Assembly: GCA_021806045.1 (NCBI GenBank)
Contig: JAJZDI010000006.1
Location: 103,867-167,866 of the forward strand
Source: Actinomycetes bacterium
GTDB taxonomy: Bacteria > Actinomycetota > Acidimicrobiia > Acidimicrobiales > RAAP-2
Reading direction: 5' to 3'
Length of the DNA: 64,000 nt
The notes under the pieces are model-generated. The model was not told the origin of the DNA and made no database searches. It saw only the letters and a list, made by a program, of their open reading frames with translations. Below, piece after piece: positions 17,815 to 26,949 of the stretch; positions within the stretch are counted from its first letter, which is position 1, and every line of letters starts with the position of its first letter. A program made the position numbers and the translations under genes.

Positions 17815-18948
17815 CTAGGACCGCCTGGCGCCCGGATCGTGAGGCTGGCGGTCGACGGGGCGGGCGGGCTCCAGCAGCCCGCCGCGTCCCAGCTCCCGTG
17901 GGCCGGACCACGTGGCCGGCGGGGCGTCGACGATCCGGGCCAGCTCGTAGACGACCCCCTCGTAGTTGACCCGCCAGCCCCGGAAGTGCATCCACATCTC
18001 GGTCCGCCGACGGCTGGTGGGTAGGCCCAGCTCGATCAGGTGGTCCACGGTGGCTTCGAATTCCTCCCGGGACAGCGCGATGGGGCTGTCGGGGTCGGGA
18101 TCGGGGTCGAATCCGATCCCGGCCACGTGGGCGATGTCCCGCACTGCGGTGAAGCCCATGCGGACGCACATGCGCGCCTCCATGGGAGCGCCCTCGGGGT
18201 CCATGGCCAGGGTGAGGGCGGCGGCGTCCATCACGGCCAGCAGACTGACCACCCAGGAATTCCGGGATCGGGGGGAACGGAAGTAGAGAAGTGAGGGGTA
18301 GCTGGTATGGCTCTCGGCCACGTCAGCGGACCAGCGCTCCCAGTCGGCGAACAGGGCGGCCAGGTTGTCCACCAGCCCCACGAGCTGGTGGCGGGCCAGG
18401 ATCTCGGGGCCCCATGCGGGGGCACCCGCCCGGCTCTCGAGCAGGGTGACGAGGGTCTCGCGCCGGTTGTAGGAGGCGTACAGGGCGGGAAGGTACGCGA
18501 TCTCGAGGGCCACGAGGGTCAGACCGGCGCCGGCGGCTACGAAGCTGATGACCTGTGCCCCAGGTTGGTGGCCGGTGACGCTGCCCAGGGTGAAGACGGA
18601 CGATCCCGCCTGGTCGAAGGCAGTGGCGAAGCTGGTGGCACCGTCGCCCCACAGGAGTAGCGCGAAGCCGACGACGGTGAGGGCCATCCAGGACACGAGC
18701 AGGGCAACGAGGGCCACCGGCTCGGACAGCACGAGCAGCGCGTCCTGGGCGGCATACGTCCGCCGCAGGCGGGCCGCCCGGCGGAACCCCCGCCGGACCA
18801 GGCGCATGGACAGTGTGGCGAGGCCGTGGGCCGGCGGGCGGGGGACGATCAGGACCCGGACGACGCCGCCGGCGGTGACGCCGAGGACGACGACCCCCAC
18901 CACGATGAGGACGACCCGCGGCGCCACGGGTAGGACGGCGGCCGCCAC
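17815..18948 (-). CDS. Actinobacterial membrane protein with ion-channel-like segment
   Basis: 377 residues from GTG 18948. Four hydrophobic segments fall in the first 165 residues (about 8-30, 73-98, 125-150 and 140-165). Between the third and fourth lies SSVFTLGSVTG, in the place where two-helix potassium channels carry T-V-G-Y-G. The match is weak and no pore signature is complete. The C-terminal half (ESRAGAPAWGPEILARHQLVG and on) is a soluble domain with conserved-looking Trp and Arg. Membership of a known family is not certain. Its stop and the rrf2 start region suggest it is transcribed after the Rrf2 gene, 12 bases apart. Confidence 0.6.
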   Translation of the reverse strand: MAAAVLPVAPRVVLIVVGVVVLGVTAGGVVRVLIVPRPPAHGLATLSMRLVRRGFRRAARLRRTYAAQDALLVLSEPVALVALLVSWMALTVVGFALLLWGDGATSFATAFDQAGSSVFTLGSVTGHQPGAQVISFVAAGAGLTLVALEIAYLPALYASYNRRETLVTLLESRAGAPAWGPEILARHQLVGLVDNLAALFADWERWSADVAESHTSYPSLLYFRSPRSRNSWVVSLLAVMDAAALTLAMDPEGAPMEARMCVRMGFTAVRDIAHVAGIGFDPDPDPDSPIALSREEFEATVDHLIELGLPTSRRRTEMWMHFRGWRVNYEGVVYELARIVDAPPATWSGPRELGRGGLLEPARPVDRQPHDPGARRS

Positions 18949-18960
18949 GTCGCTGAGGGC

Positions 18961-19404
18961 TCAGTGGGAGGGCTCGGCCGGTGCCGTCCCGCGGGCTCGG
19001 GCGACCATGTCCGCCAGCGTGAAGGAGTCGAGGTGGCGCCGCATGTGCTCGCCGACGTCCGCCCACACGGCCAGCAGCACACACTGGCCCTCGTGGTCGC
19101 ATGCCCCGTTCTCGTGGGGGGTGCCGAAGTCGCCCGCCACGATGGGGCCGTCGACCGCGCTCACGATCTGCGACAGGGTGATCTCCTCCGGCCGCCGGGC
19201 GAGCACGTAACCGCCGCCCACGCCCCGCTTGGAGCGGACGAGGCCGGCGCCCTTGAGAGCCAGGAGGATCTGCTCCAGGTACGGCTGGGGGAGCCCTGTT
19301 CGCTCTGCGATGTCGCGCACCGCGGTCGGCCCTTCGGTGTCCGCGTGCAGGGCCAGGGACAGGAGCGCCCTGCTCGCGTAGTCGCCTCGGGTCGATACCT
19401 TCAC
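18961..19404 (-). CDS. Rrf2-family transcriptional regulator with an incomplete cysteine triad
   Basis: 147-residue winged-helix regulator. The start MKVSTRGDYASRALLSLA and the recognition-helix area TGLPQPYLEQILLALKGAGLVRSKRGVGGGY are classic Rrf2. The Fe-S ligand region holds C102 and C108, but the third position (114) is Trp instead of Cys. It could therefore bind a cluster with a non-Cys ligand or be a redox or apo sensor. GTG 19404 lies 6 bases from a TAGCAT -10-like element, suggesting a leaderless message. The regulon is unknown; no isc/suf genes are adjacent. Confidence 0.88.
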   Translation of the reverse strand: MKVSTRGDYASRALLSLALHADTEGPTAVRDIAERTGLPQPYLEQILLALKGAGLVRSKRGVGGGYVLARRPEEITLSQIVSAVDGPIVAGDFGTPHENGACDHEGQCVLLAVWADVGEHMRRHLDSFTLADMVARARGTAPAEPSH

Positions 19405-19410
19405 GACGAC

Positions 19411-19416
19411 ATGCTA
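19411..19416 (-). promoter_or_regulatory. Possible -10 element of a leaderless rrf2 transcript
   Basis: On the minus strand TAGCAT is followed by six bases and then the GTG start of the Rrf2 gene, so transcription would begin at or near the start codon. No convincing -35 hexamer is seen. Confidence 0.35.
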
Positions 19417-19472
19417 TTGCGCCACGGGGTGGGGACGCCCCTGGCGGCGCCGGCCCAGGTCAGTGGCCCAGG

Positions 19473-20147
19473 TCAGTGGCCGCCGAGCTTGCCGGAGGCG
19501 AGGTCCTCGGCCATGGCCCAGCCGAAGGCGACGAGCCGGTCGCCGTTCTCGACGTCGACGCCCTCGAAGAAGATGTGCAGGCCGTCGTCCACCTTCACCT
19601 TGGGGCCGCCGAAGTCGAACCCCCCGCAGTCACTGCCGTCCCCGCCGAGCACGAACGTCCGGTCGTCGATCCGGTGCTCGGCACCGAAGCGCTTGGCCAG
19701 GCGGCGCCCCCAGGCGCGCTCCTCGCCCGTGGCCTTGCGGCCCGGCCCAGGTACGACGTCGGAGAGCCCGGTGAAGGCGCGGAAGCCCTCGGCACACAGA
19801 AGGCGGGTCCCCACCAGTACATCCTCGTCCGGGAAGGCCAGCAGGGCCCGCCGGTACGTGTCGGCCATCAGCGCCCGCAGGACGGTGTCGGCCCGAGCGG
19901 TCCGATCGACCGTCCCGAGGCCGATGAGCAGGGACGGCGTCCCACCGATGCGCTCGAGAGTGGAGAAGGAGTAACCCCGGAGCTTGGCTCCCTCCCTGGC
20001 CCGTGTGACCAGGACCCACTCCTCACGCTGCTTGGACAGGAATCCGACGTCGTAGCGGGGCGATCGCTCAGCGCACAGGTCGGCCATCTCGGCCAGCTCC
20101 GTGTCGTTGAGCGCTGTGCAGTCCTTTGTTTCCACCTCTATCGACAT
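19473..20147 (-). CDS. Unrecognised conserved-looking soluble protein
   Basis: 224 residues, starting MSIEVETKDCTALND. I do not recognise a family with confidence. The segment from EEWVLVTRAREGAKLRGYSFS through TPSLLIGLGTVDRT to ALMADTYRRALLAF resembles the strand-helix pattern of GNAT-like acyltransferase folds, but the acetyl-CoA loop is not evident. A later stretch (GGDGSDCGGFDFGGPK) is Gly/Asp-rich. No signal peptide or membrane segment. Codon use matches the neighbours. It lies between dnaE and the Rrf2 regulator, with its own upstream region of about 300 bases. Confidence 0.55.
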   Translation of the reverse strand: MSIEVETKDCTALNDTELAEMADLCAERSPRYDVGFLSKQREEWVLVTRAREGAKLRGYSFSTLERIGGTPSLLIGLGTVDRTARADTVLRALMADTYRRALLAFPDEDVLVGTRLLCAEGFRAFTGLSDVVPGPGRKATGEERAWGRRLAKRFGAEHRIDDRTFVLGGDGSDCGGFDFGGPKVKVDDGLHIFFEGVDVENGDRLVAFGWAMAEDLASGKLGGH

Positions 20148-20450
20148 AGGCCCTTCTGTACTCCTCGGTTCCCCAGCGGCCGTGACCGCGCTCCCCCTCG
20201 ACGTCCGGTGACGTGGTCGGTCACGGCGGTTCTGGCCTTCGCCACCGAAGGGGGTTGACCAATTTTACGGGATTCCGGGGGCGCTGTCCCAACCGGGGTC
20301 CAGATCACCCCCCAGCGCCGCACTCCGACGGCGATCGGAGGCGTGCCGTGTGGCGTTCCGGCCAGGGTCGATCCGTGCGGTGACACCATCCTCCGGACCG
20401 CCCCGACCTGGGCATCTGCCGTACGGGGGACGCGGCCCGGGCACAGCAGT
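20148..20450 (-). promoter_or_regulatory. Intergenic region (303 bp) downstream of dnaE and upstream of the 20147 gene
   Basis: No gene is seen. On the minus strand, TAAAAT (plus-strand 20262-20267) is an AT-rich -10-like hexamer, with TTGGGA 19 bases before it. This would leave a leader of about 110 bases. Within that leader GTGAC-N7-GTCAC (20208-20224) forms a short inverted repeat. Nothing clear marks the end of dnaE transcription. Confidence 0.35.
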
Positions 20451-23400
20451 TCAGACCAGGATGGCCTCGGGCCCGAGGAGGACACGCAGCTCGCCGACCA
20501 GCCCTCTCCTGCTGTCGACGTTGCAGGTCGGCGGCAGGCGCAGCACCTTGTCCCCCAGGTGGAGGAGGACGGTGGCGTCCCCGGGATGGTCCGCCAGGAT
20601 TCGCTTCAGCTCGTTCACGGTCGAATCGGTGAGGGCGTGGAGGGGGAGCCGCACCCGTAGCTCGGCCGATGCGCCGGTGGGGGCCAGTTCGGGCCGGGAG
20701 ACCTCCATGCAGATCAGCTTGACCCGGTCGTCCCGGAAGTCCACCCGACCCTTCACCACCACGATGGCGTCGTCCTCGAGCATGGGCCCGTACTCGGCCA
20801 TGGCCTTCGGGAACACGAACACCTCCACGCCGGCCTGGAGGTCCTCCAGGGTGAAGGTGGCCATGAAGTCGCCCTTCTTCGTGTAGCGGCGCGACAGTTC
20901 GGTCACCACCCCGCCCACCGTCCTGATCTGGCCCTCTGAGCCCCCGCCGAAGGCGGTACCGCCGCCGACATCCGGGTCGGCGTCGAGCAATTGGGCGACG
21001 GTGGTGTCGGCATAGCGGGCCAGTGACGCCTCCAGGCCCATGAGGGGGTGGTCGGAGACGTAGAGGCCGAGCATCTCCTTTTCGGCGGCGAGCTGTTGGG
21101 ACTTGTCGAACTCGACCTCGGGTATGGAGACGTCGATGTCGCCGAACCCCACCGGTCCCGAGCCGTCGTCGTCCTCCAGGGTGGAGAACAGGGACATGAC
21201 GCCCACATCGTGCTCGCGGCGCCGCTCCAGGATGCGGTCCACGATCTCCTCGAAGGCCAGCAGGAGGCCGCGGCGGGGGTGGCCGAGCGAGTCGAAGGCG
21301 CCCGCCTTGATCAGCGACTCGATGGTGCGCTTGTTGAGCACCTGGGGGTCGACCCGGCGTACGAAGTCGGCGAAGTCGATGAAGGGGCCGTTCTCGTCCC
21401 GCTCGGCGACGATGAGGGACACCAGACCCTCGCCCACATTGCGAATGGCCGACAGACCGAAGGTGATGGCGCCCGGGCCCCGGGTGGCCGGATCGGTCGA
21501 CGAGAAGTCGGCCGCGAACTCCGACTCGGAGCGGTTCACGTCCGGGACCAGCACCTGGATCCCCATGGCTCGGCACTCGGCCAGGTAGACGGCCGTCTTG
21601 TCCTTGTTGTCCTTGACCGATGTGAGTAGGGCGGCCAGGTACTCCACCGGGTAGTGGGCCTTCAGCCAGGCCGTCTGGTAGGCGACCATCCCGTAGCCGT
21701 AGGAGTGGGATTTGTTGAAGGCGTAGTCGGCGAACGGTTCGATGATGTCGAAGAGCTGGGTGCCGATCGCCTCGCCGTAGCCGGTGGCTGCACACCCCGC
21801 CACGAACTTCTCCCGTTCCTTGGCGATGAGTGCCCGGATCTTCTTACCGCACGCCTTCCGCAGGTTGTCCGCCTCGGCCAGCGAGTAGCCGGCGAACTTC
21901 TGGGCCACCCGCATGACCGACTCCTGGTAGATCATGAGACCGTAGGTGCTGGCCAGGATCTCCTCCAGGTCCGGATGGATATAGGTCACCGGCTGGCGGC
22001 CGTTCTTCCGGTCGGCGTAGTCCTTGTGCATGTTGTTCGCCATCGGACCTGGCCGGTAGAGGGCGACGAGGGCGGCCACGTCGTCGAAGGTGGTCGGGGC
22101 CAGGGAGCGCATGAGGGAGCGCATCGGTCCGCCTTCGAGTTGGAAGACGCCCATCGAGTCACCCCGCCGGAGCATCACGAACGTGTCCTCGTCGTCGAGC
22201 GGGAGGTGGTCGATGTCGGGCCGCTCCCCGGTCGACCGCTCGATCAGGTCGAGGGCACGCTCGATGACCGAGAGGTTGCGCAGCCCGAGGAAGTCCATCT
22301 TCAGGAGGCCCAGCTCCTCGACGCCGTGCATCTCGTACTGGGTGACGACGGGGGAGTCGGTCGGGTCGCTGCCGCCGTCCGGCTTGCGCTGGATGGGCAC
22401 GTACTCGGTGAGGGGCTCGTCGGTGATGACCACGGCGGCGGCGTGGATGGAGTCCTGGCGGCGGAGGCCCTCGAGTCCCCGGGCCACGTCGATGACCGCC
22501 TTGGCGTTGTCGTCGCCCGCGTACATGTCGCGCAGTTCGGCGGCGGCCGCATAGCCGTCCTCGTAGCCGTCAGTCTTCTCCAGGCAGGCGGCGAGCGGGG
22601 TGTCGCGCCCCATGATCAGGGGGGGCATGGCCTTGGCGATGCGGTCGCCGACCCCGTAGTCGTAGCCCAGCACCCGTGCGGCGTCCCGCACGGCGGCACG
22701 GGCCTTGATGGTGGAGAAGGTGACGATCTGGGCCACGTGGTCATTGCCGTAGCGCTCGGCCGCGTAGCGGATCATCTCGCCCCGGTAGCGCTCGTCGAAG
22801 TCCATGTCGATGTCGGGCATCTGGATGCGGCCCGGGTTCAGGAAGCGCTCGAAGAGGAGGTCGTAGCGGATGGGGTCGAGGTCGACGATCCTCAGGCAGT
22901 AGGCGACGCAGCACCCGGCGGCCGACCCCCGACCGGGCCCGACCCGGATACCACGGGTGTGGGCGAAGTGGATGAGGTCCCACACGACGAGGAAGTAGGC
23001 GGAGAACCCCATCTGGGCGATCACGCCGAGCTCGTAGTCGAGACGCTCGACGACCTCGGGGGGCAGGGGTGTGCCGTAGCGCTCGGCCGCCCCTTCGTAG
23101 GCCAGGTGGCGCAGGTACTTGGTGGCCCGCTCGTCGTACGCGTCGCCGGTGAACTCGTCGGGCACCGGGAATTTCGGCAGGCTCACCCGCCCGAAGGGGA
23201 TCTCGACGTTGGCCCGCTCGGCGATGAGGAGCGTGTTGTCGCAGGCCTCGGGCAGCTCGGCGAAGAGGGTGCGCATCTCGGCGGCCGTCTTCAGGTAGTG
23301 CTCCTGGCCCTCGAACTTGAAGCGCTTGGGGTCGTCGATCCGGGCGCCCGTCTGCACGCACAGCAGGGCGTCGTGGGCCACATGGTCCTCACGGTGGGTG

Positions 23401-24071
23401 TAGTGGCTGTCGTTGGTGGCGAGCAGGGGCGCCCCGATCCGCCTGGCGATCTCGACGAGGGCCGGGTTCGTCTTGTGCTGCTCGGGCAGGCCGTGATCCT
23501 GGAGCTCGACGAAGAGGTTGTCGCGCCCGAAGATGTCCTGGAGGCGGCCGGCCAGGCGTTGGGCCCGTTCCTCGTCGCCGGCCAGGAGGGCCTGGAGGAC
23601 GACCCCGCCGAGGCAGCCGGTGGTGGCGATGAGACCCTCGTGGTGCCGCTCGAGCAGTTCCCAGTCGAGGCGCGGCTTGTAGTAGTAGCCCTCCAGGTAG
23701 GCCGCCGACGAGAGCTTCATGAGGTTGCGGTAGCCCTCGGTCGACTCGGCCAGGAGGGTCAGGTGGTAGTAGAGCTTCTCGCCGCCCTCGACATCGCCGC
23801 CCGTGTCGTCCACCCGCCCGCGGCGGACCGGACGATCGAGGCGGGACTCGGCCGCCATGTAGGCCTCGGTGCCGATGACCGGGTTGATGCCTGCCTCTCG
23901 GCAGGCCGCATAGAAGTCGAGGACCCCGTACATGTTGCCGTGGTCGGTGATGCCCAACGCCGGCATGCCGTCCTCCACGGCCGCCCGGACCAGGTCCTTG
24001 ACCCGCGCCGCCCCGTCGAGCATGGAGAACTCGGTGTGGGTGTGGAGGTGGGTGAACGATCGACTCGCCAA
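20451..24071 (-). CDS. dnaE: DNA polymerase III alpha subunit
   Basis: Replicative polymerase catalytic subunit, 1206 residues, normal for actinobacterial DnaE1. The N-terminal PHP domain begins THLHTHTEFSMLDGA and keeps the metal-binding histidines (GITDHGNMYG). The palm contains the catalytic aspartates in PDIDMDFD. Motifs GRGSAAGCCVAY and PGPMANNMH, then FNKSHSYGYGMVAYQTAWLKAHYP in the fingers, are typical. The C-terminal HhH and OB parts are short. It starts at TTG 24071 with GGGAG six bases upstream. It is monocistronic by position: 228 bases separate it from bpa upstream. Confidence 0.97.
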   Translation of the reverse strand: MASRSFTHLHTHTEFSMLDGAARVKDLVRAAVEDGMPALGITDHGNMYGVLDFYAACREAGINPVIGTEAYMAAESRLDRPVRRGRVDDTGGDVEGGEKLYYHLTLLAESTEGYRNLMKLSSAAYLEGYYYKPRLDWELLERHHEGLIATTGCLGGVVLQALLAGDEERAQRLAGRLQDIFGRDNLFVELQDHGLPEQHKTNPALVEIARRIGAPLLATNDSHYTHREDHVAHDALLCVQTGARIDDPKRFKFEGQEHYLKTAAEMRTLFAELPEACDNTLLIAERANVEIPFGRVSLPKFPVPDEFTGDAYDERATKYLRHLAYEGAAERYGTPLPPEVVERLDYELGVIAQMGFSAYFLVVWDLIHFAHTRGIRVGPGRGSAAGCCVAYCLRIVDLDPIRYDLLFERFLNPGRIQMPDIDMDFDERYRGEMIRYAAERYGNDHVAQIVTFSTIKARAAVRDAARVLGYDYGVGDRIAKAMPPLIMGRDTPLAACLEKTDGYEDGYAAAAELRDMYAGDDNAKAVIDVARGLEGLRRQDSIHAAAVVITDEPLTEYVPIQRKPDGGSDPTDSPVVTQYEMHGVEELGLLKMDFLGLRNLSVIERALDLIERSTGERPDIDHLPLDDEDTFVMLRRGDSMGVFQLEGGPMRSLMRSLAPTTFDDVAALVALYRPGPMANNMHKDYADRKNGRQPVTYIHPDLEEILASTYGLMIYQESVMRVAQKFAGYSLAEADNLRKACGKKIRALIAKEREKFVAGCAATGYGEAIGTQLFDIIEPFADYAFNKSHSYGYGMVAYQTAWLKAHYPVEYLAALLTSVKDNKDKTAVYLAECRAMGIQVLVPDVNRSESEFAADFSSTDPATRGPGAITFGLSAIRNVGEGLVSLIVAERDENGPFIDFADFVRRVDPQVLNKRTIESLIKAGAFDSLGHPRRGLLLAFEEIVDRILERRREHDVGVMSLFSTLEDDDGSGPVGFGDIDVSIPEVEFDKSQQLAAEKEMLGLYVSDHPLMGLEASLARYADTTVAQLLDADPDVGGGTAFGGGSEGQIRTVGGVVTELSRRYTKKGDFMATFTLEDLQAGVEVFVFPKAMAEYGPMLEDDAIVVVKGRVDFRDDRVKLICMEVSRPELAPTGASAELRVRLPLHALTDSTVNELKRILADHPGDATVLLHLGDKVLRLPPTCNVDSRRGLVGELRVLLGPEAILV

Positions 24072-24299
24072 TGGTGCTCCCGTATGCCTTGCCTACTGCG
24101 CTCCCTGCCCCGTCTCCCCCGAACGGGAGGCGTGACTGTCGACGTGGTCCCGTGGCCCGCACCCGGGATCCTCCGCACCTCGGGTGTCGTCCGACCGGGC
24201 GCACGTGCCACAGGGGCCAGCCGAACTACAGCGATGTCATTCCGACCATAGCGCGCCCGGCGGGCCGGCCGGAGGCCGTTCGGGAACGGCCGACGATCC

Positions 24300-24869
24300 T
24301 CAGAGGTACGTTCCGGGCCGAGCCGTCATCGGCTCCGAACCGGGCCCGAGTGCACGCTGGCGCATCTCGTCGAGCTGGGCCCGGGCGGCCACCTGTTGGG
24401 CGACGAGGGCGGCCTGGATCCCGTGGAAGAGCCCTTCGAGCCATCCGACCAGTTGGGCTTGGGCGATCCGGAGCTCGGCCTCGGACGGCACGGCGTCGCC
24501 GAAGGGGATGGCCATGCGGTCGAGCTCGGCGACGAGATCCTCGGACAGGCCGTCGGACAGCTCCCTCACCGACTGCTCGTAGATCTCGCGGAGCCGCTGG
24601 CGCCCCGCTTCGTCGAGGGGCGACTGGCGGACCTCGTCGAGCAGTTGCTTCACCATGGTCCCGATGCGGAGCACCTTGCCCGGTTGGGCGATGGACTCGG
24701 TGGCTCCCTCCTCCGACGCCACGTCCTCGCTCCCGTGGGCCGGCTCGGCCCCGTCGGTGCCGGGGAGCGGGGTTCCGGCCACACGTCCAGCACCGTCGAC
24801 GATCTCCGGCCGGACCACGGTCTCGATCCCCGTCTCGTCGTCGATGCGATCTTCGGATTCGGATGTCAT
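24300..24869 (-). CDS. bpa: Bacterial proteasome activator (Bpa/PafE family)
   Basis: Ring-forming, ATP-independent activator that opens the 20S proteasome gate. 189 residues. After an acidic disordered N-terminus of about 60 residues comes the helical core with MVKQLLDEVRQSPLDEAGR, VPSEAELRIAQAQLVGWLEG and LFHGIQAALVAQQVAARAQLD. This is almost a word-for-word match to what I know of mycobacterial Bpa (DUF2587). It ends GTYL, matching the hydrophobic-Tyr-X-like tail (GQYL in mycobacteria) that docks in the proteasome alpha ring. This implies that the host has a 20S proteasome, not in this window. ATG 24869 lies 2 bases after the upstream gene. Confidence 0.93.
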   Translation of the reverse strand: MTSESEDRIDDETGIETVVRPEIVDGAGRVAGTPLPGTDGAEPAHGSEDVASEEGATESIAQPGKVLRIGTMVKQLLDEVRQSPLDEAGRQRLREIYEQSVRELSDGLSEDLVAELDRMAIPFGDAVPSEAELRIAQAQLVGWLEGLFHGIQAALVAQQVAARAQLDEMRQRALGPGSEPMTARPGTYL

Positions 24870-24871
24870 GG

Positions 24872-26074
24872 TCAGATGTTGCCACCCCGGGGGCCCGGAC
24901 CCACCGCCAGGAGCGGGACCTGCATCTCCGCCGGCGTCAGCGAGCCGTGGCGGGCCGCCAGGCTCGTCTCTCCCGTGTCGGCGGGGTCGAGCACGGCCAC
25001 CGGTTGGTGCGGGACCACGGCGACGTCTCCCAGCCGGGAGGCGACCTCCGGGGACAGCGGCCCCCCGAACCAGCCGGCCTCCTCGATCTCGGTGCGGGTG
25101 TGGACCCACGCGACCTCGGAGAAGGCGTCGAGTGCGGCGCCCAGGAGATCGTCAGCGGCGCCGTCACGGGCGTGGAACCAGCGGAACCGCCCCTCGCCGC
25201 TGACCAGCCGGGTGGCACGGAGCACCGCAGGCGGGGGCAGGAGCACCTGGGCTCCGACCTCGACCTGGCCATGGTCGGCCGTCACCACCAGGACGCCGTC
25301 ATCGGGCAGCGTGTCGGCGATGGCCGCCACCAGCTGGTCGACGGCATGCATCTCGGCGTCGTACCAGGGGCCGAAACCCCGGTCGTGCGCAACCTTGTCG
25401 ATACCGTCGTAGTACACGTGGACGAGCCGGCAGCCGGTGGCGAGCAGCTCGGCCACCTGGGGCGGGATCGACGAGGAGACCTTGTAGCCGTAGACGGGTG
25501 ACGTGCCGATCTGGGCGACGGTGAACCCCGTCTGGGCGAAGCCGTCGCGGGTGACCACGGGGACGGGCCCTTCGAATCCGGCGAACGTCGGCAGCGGCTG
25601 GACGGTCCGGGCAGGGAGCTCACGTCGGGCGTCCCTCGGTGAGCAGGCCCCCACCTGCCACCGGAGCACGTTGAAGACCTCGCCTTCCGGCGTCGCCATC
25701 CTGTACCCCAGGATCCCGTGCCCGCACGGTGGCCGGCCGGTACCGATGGAGGTCAACGCCGTCGCCGTGGTCGACGGGGCGACCGAGGTGATGGGCCGGT
25801 CGATGCCACGTGCCGACGTCAGGGTCGGGGCCAGGTCGGACCGCTCGAGCAATTGGTTCCATCCCAGGCCGTCGAGGACCAGCAGCACGACCTGGCGGGC
25901 GCCGACGACGCCTTCGGGCAGCCAGTCGGGCACGGGGGCGAGCTCGGCCGGTCCGCTGGTGGCTGCCAGGATGGCCGGGGCGACGTTCGCGATGCACCCG
26001 CCCGCGTAGTCGGGCAGGACCGGAATGGGTGCCGCGGCGGTGCCGCTGCCCGGCGGCTGGTCGTGACGTGCCAC
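24872..26074 (-). CDS. Alkaline-phosphatase-superfamily phosphodiesterase/nucleotide pyrophosphatase-like protein
   Basis: 400 residues with the metal-dependent alkaline-phosphatase/NPP fold. LVLDGLGWNQL supplies the first metal-binding Asp, APSTTATALTSIGTG the nucleophilic Thr, YYDGIDKVAHDRG an Asp and a His, TADHGQ the Asp-His pair, and AARHGSLTP the last His. No signal peptide is seen, so it is probably cytoplasmic. Two bases separate its stop from the bpa start, so the pair is co-transcribed. Whether it has any tie to protein turnover is unknown; substrate not deducible. Confidence 0.85.
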   Translation of the reverse strand: MARHDQPPGSGTAAAPIPVLPDYAGGCIANVAPAILAATSGPAELAPVPDWLPEGVVGARQVVLLVLDGLGWNQLLERSDLAPTLTSARGIDRPITSVAPSTTATALTSIGTGRPPCGHGILGYRMATPEGEVFNVLRWQVGACSPRDARRELPARTVQPLPTFAGFEGPVPVVTRDGFAQTGFTVAQIGTSPVYGYKVSSSIPPQVAELLATGCRLVHVYYDGIDKVAHDRGFGPWYDAEMHAVDQLVAAIADTLPDDGVLVVTADHGQVEVGAQVLLPPPAVLRATRLVSGEGRFRWFHARDGAADDLLGAALDAFSEVAWVHTRTEIEEAGWFGGPLSPEVASRLGDVAVVPHQPVAVLDPADTGETSLAARHGSLTPAEMQVPLLAVGPGPRGGNI

Positions 26075-26121
26075 AGTCCGACTCTAGGACCCCACGATGC
26101 GGGGAACGCGCGCTGCGGGCG

Positions 26122-26949
26122 TCAGCTCCTCGGGAGGATGGCGCGCACGGTCTTGTAGCTGTGCCCGTCCCGCGGGGCGGACAGCGACACCACCAGGTAG
26201 TGGGGCTTGAACCCGAGGGCCGAGGAGAGGTCCTTCCCGGCCAGTCGGTCACGCCGGGCGACGTCGAGGGCGCGGCGGGCTCCGGCGTCCTCGACGGGCA
26301 GCCAGTTGTCGCTCCGTCCCCAGCCGAACCGCACCCAGACCTGGCGGTCACCGGCCCTCCGGAACAACACGGGGCCCTTGGTCGGCACGACGATCGCGAT
26401 CGACGGCCGCGCACCCCGGAACTCCCAATATGGTGCTGAGGCACCGGGGAACCCGAGCACATGCTCCTCGACCGGTGTCGTCAGCGTGAGCAGGAGGCGC
26501 TTGGCGTGACGGCCGTGCAGCGTCCCGAGGTGCCGCGGGAGGCCCGCGACGGTCACCGCTTCGGGCTGGGCGAGGTCGTCCCGCTCGGGCTCGTCGGCCA
26601 GCACGGCCTCGACGACGTCGAAGGGGGCCAGGTCCGGGTCGTGGTCCTCGGGCCAATCGATCCGGGCACGCACCAGTGCGCCCGACGCGACGTCGATGGC
26701 GGTGGTGTCCTCCGTATGGCAGGCGAGGACGAGGAGCGTGAGGGCGCTGCCGCCGGCGATCTCGACCGTCCGTCGCTGGGGAATCGAGCGCACGAGCTGC
26801 GCGGCGGTTCCCGCCCGTGGCGTGCGGTTCGACCGCCGACCGGACCGGCGGCGCCGTCCGGGGCTGTCGGGGGCCGCGTCGGGCGTCAATGGCCGGCCGT
26901 GCGCCTGTGGGCCGGCCACCGGCGGCTGCGGGGTGGGTCCGTCAGTCAC
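26122..26949 (-). CDS. Unrecognised protein with basic N-terminus
   Basis: 275 residues from GTG 26949, overlapping the stop of the upstream DUF255 gene by 8 bases, so co-expression is likely. Residues 1-50 are rich in Arg, Pro and Gly and probably disordered. The rest is a predicted alpha/beta soluble domain with no motif I can name. A repeated feature is the aromatic/basic pattern around [20 protein letters not shown] and [18 protein letters not shown]. No membrane segment is obvious. Function unknown. Confidence 0.6.
   Translation of the reverse strand: MTDGPTPQPPVAGPQAHGRPLTPDAAPDSPGRRRRSGRRSNRTPRAGTAAQLVRSIPQRRTVEIAGGSALTLLVLACHTEDTTAIDVASGALVRARIDWPEDHDPDLAPFDVVEAVLADEPERDDLAQPEAVTVAGLPRHLGTLHGRHAKRLLLTLTTPVEEHVLGFPGASAPYWEFRGARPSIAIVVPTKGPVLFRRAGDRQVWVRFGWGRSDNWLPVEDAGARRALDVARRDRLAGKDLSSALGFKPHYLVVSLSAPRDGHSYKTVRAILPRS

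Noticed and set aside
18560..18620. A potassium channel selectivity filter in the membrane protein at 17815-18948
   Set aside because: The local text FTLGSVTG lacks the T-V-G-Y-G pattern, so I kept only a weak channel-like remark.
20148..20450. A small plus-strand gene (start near 20350)
   Set aside because: The frame runs into antisense dnaE, has no ribosome-binding site and reads as low-complexity Arg/Ser text.
21654..24251. An 865-codon plus-strand frame opposite dnaE
   Set aside because: Antisense shadow of dnaE: Val/Gly/His/Leu-rich, no recognisable fold, no ribosome-binding site.
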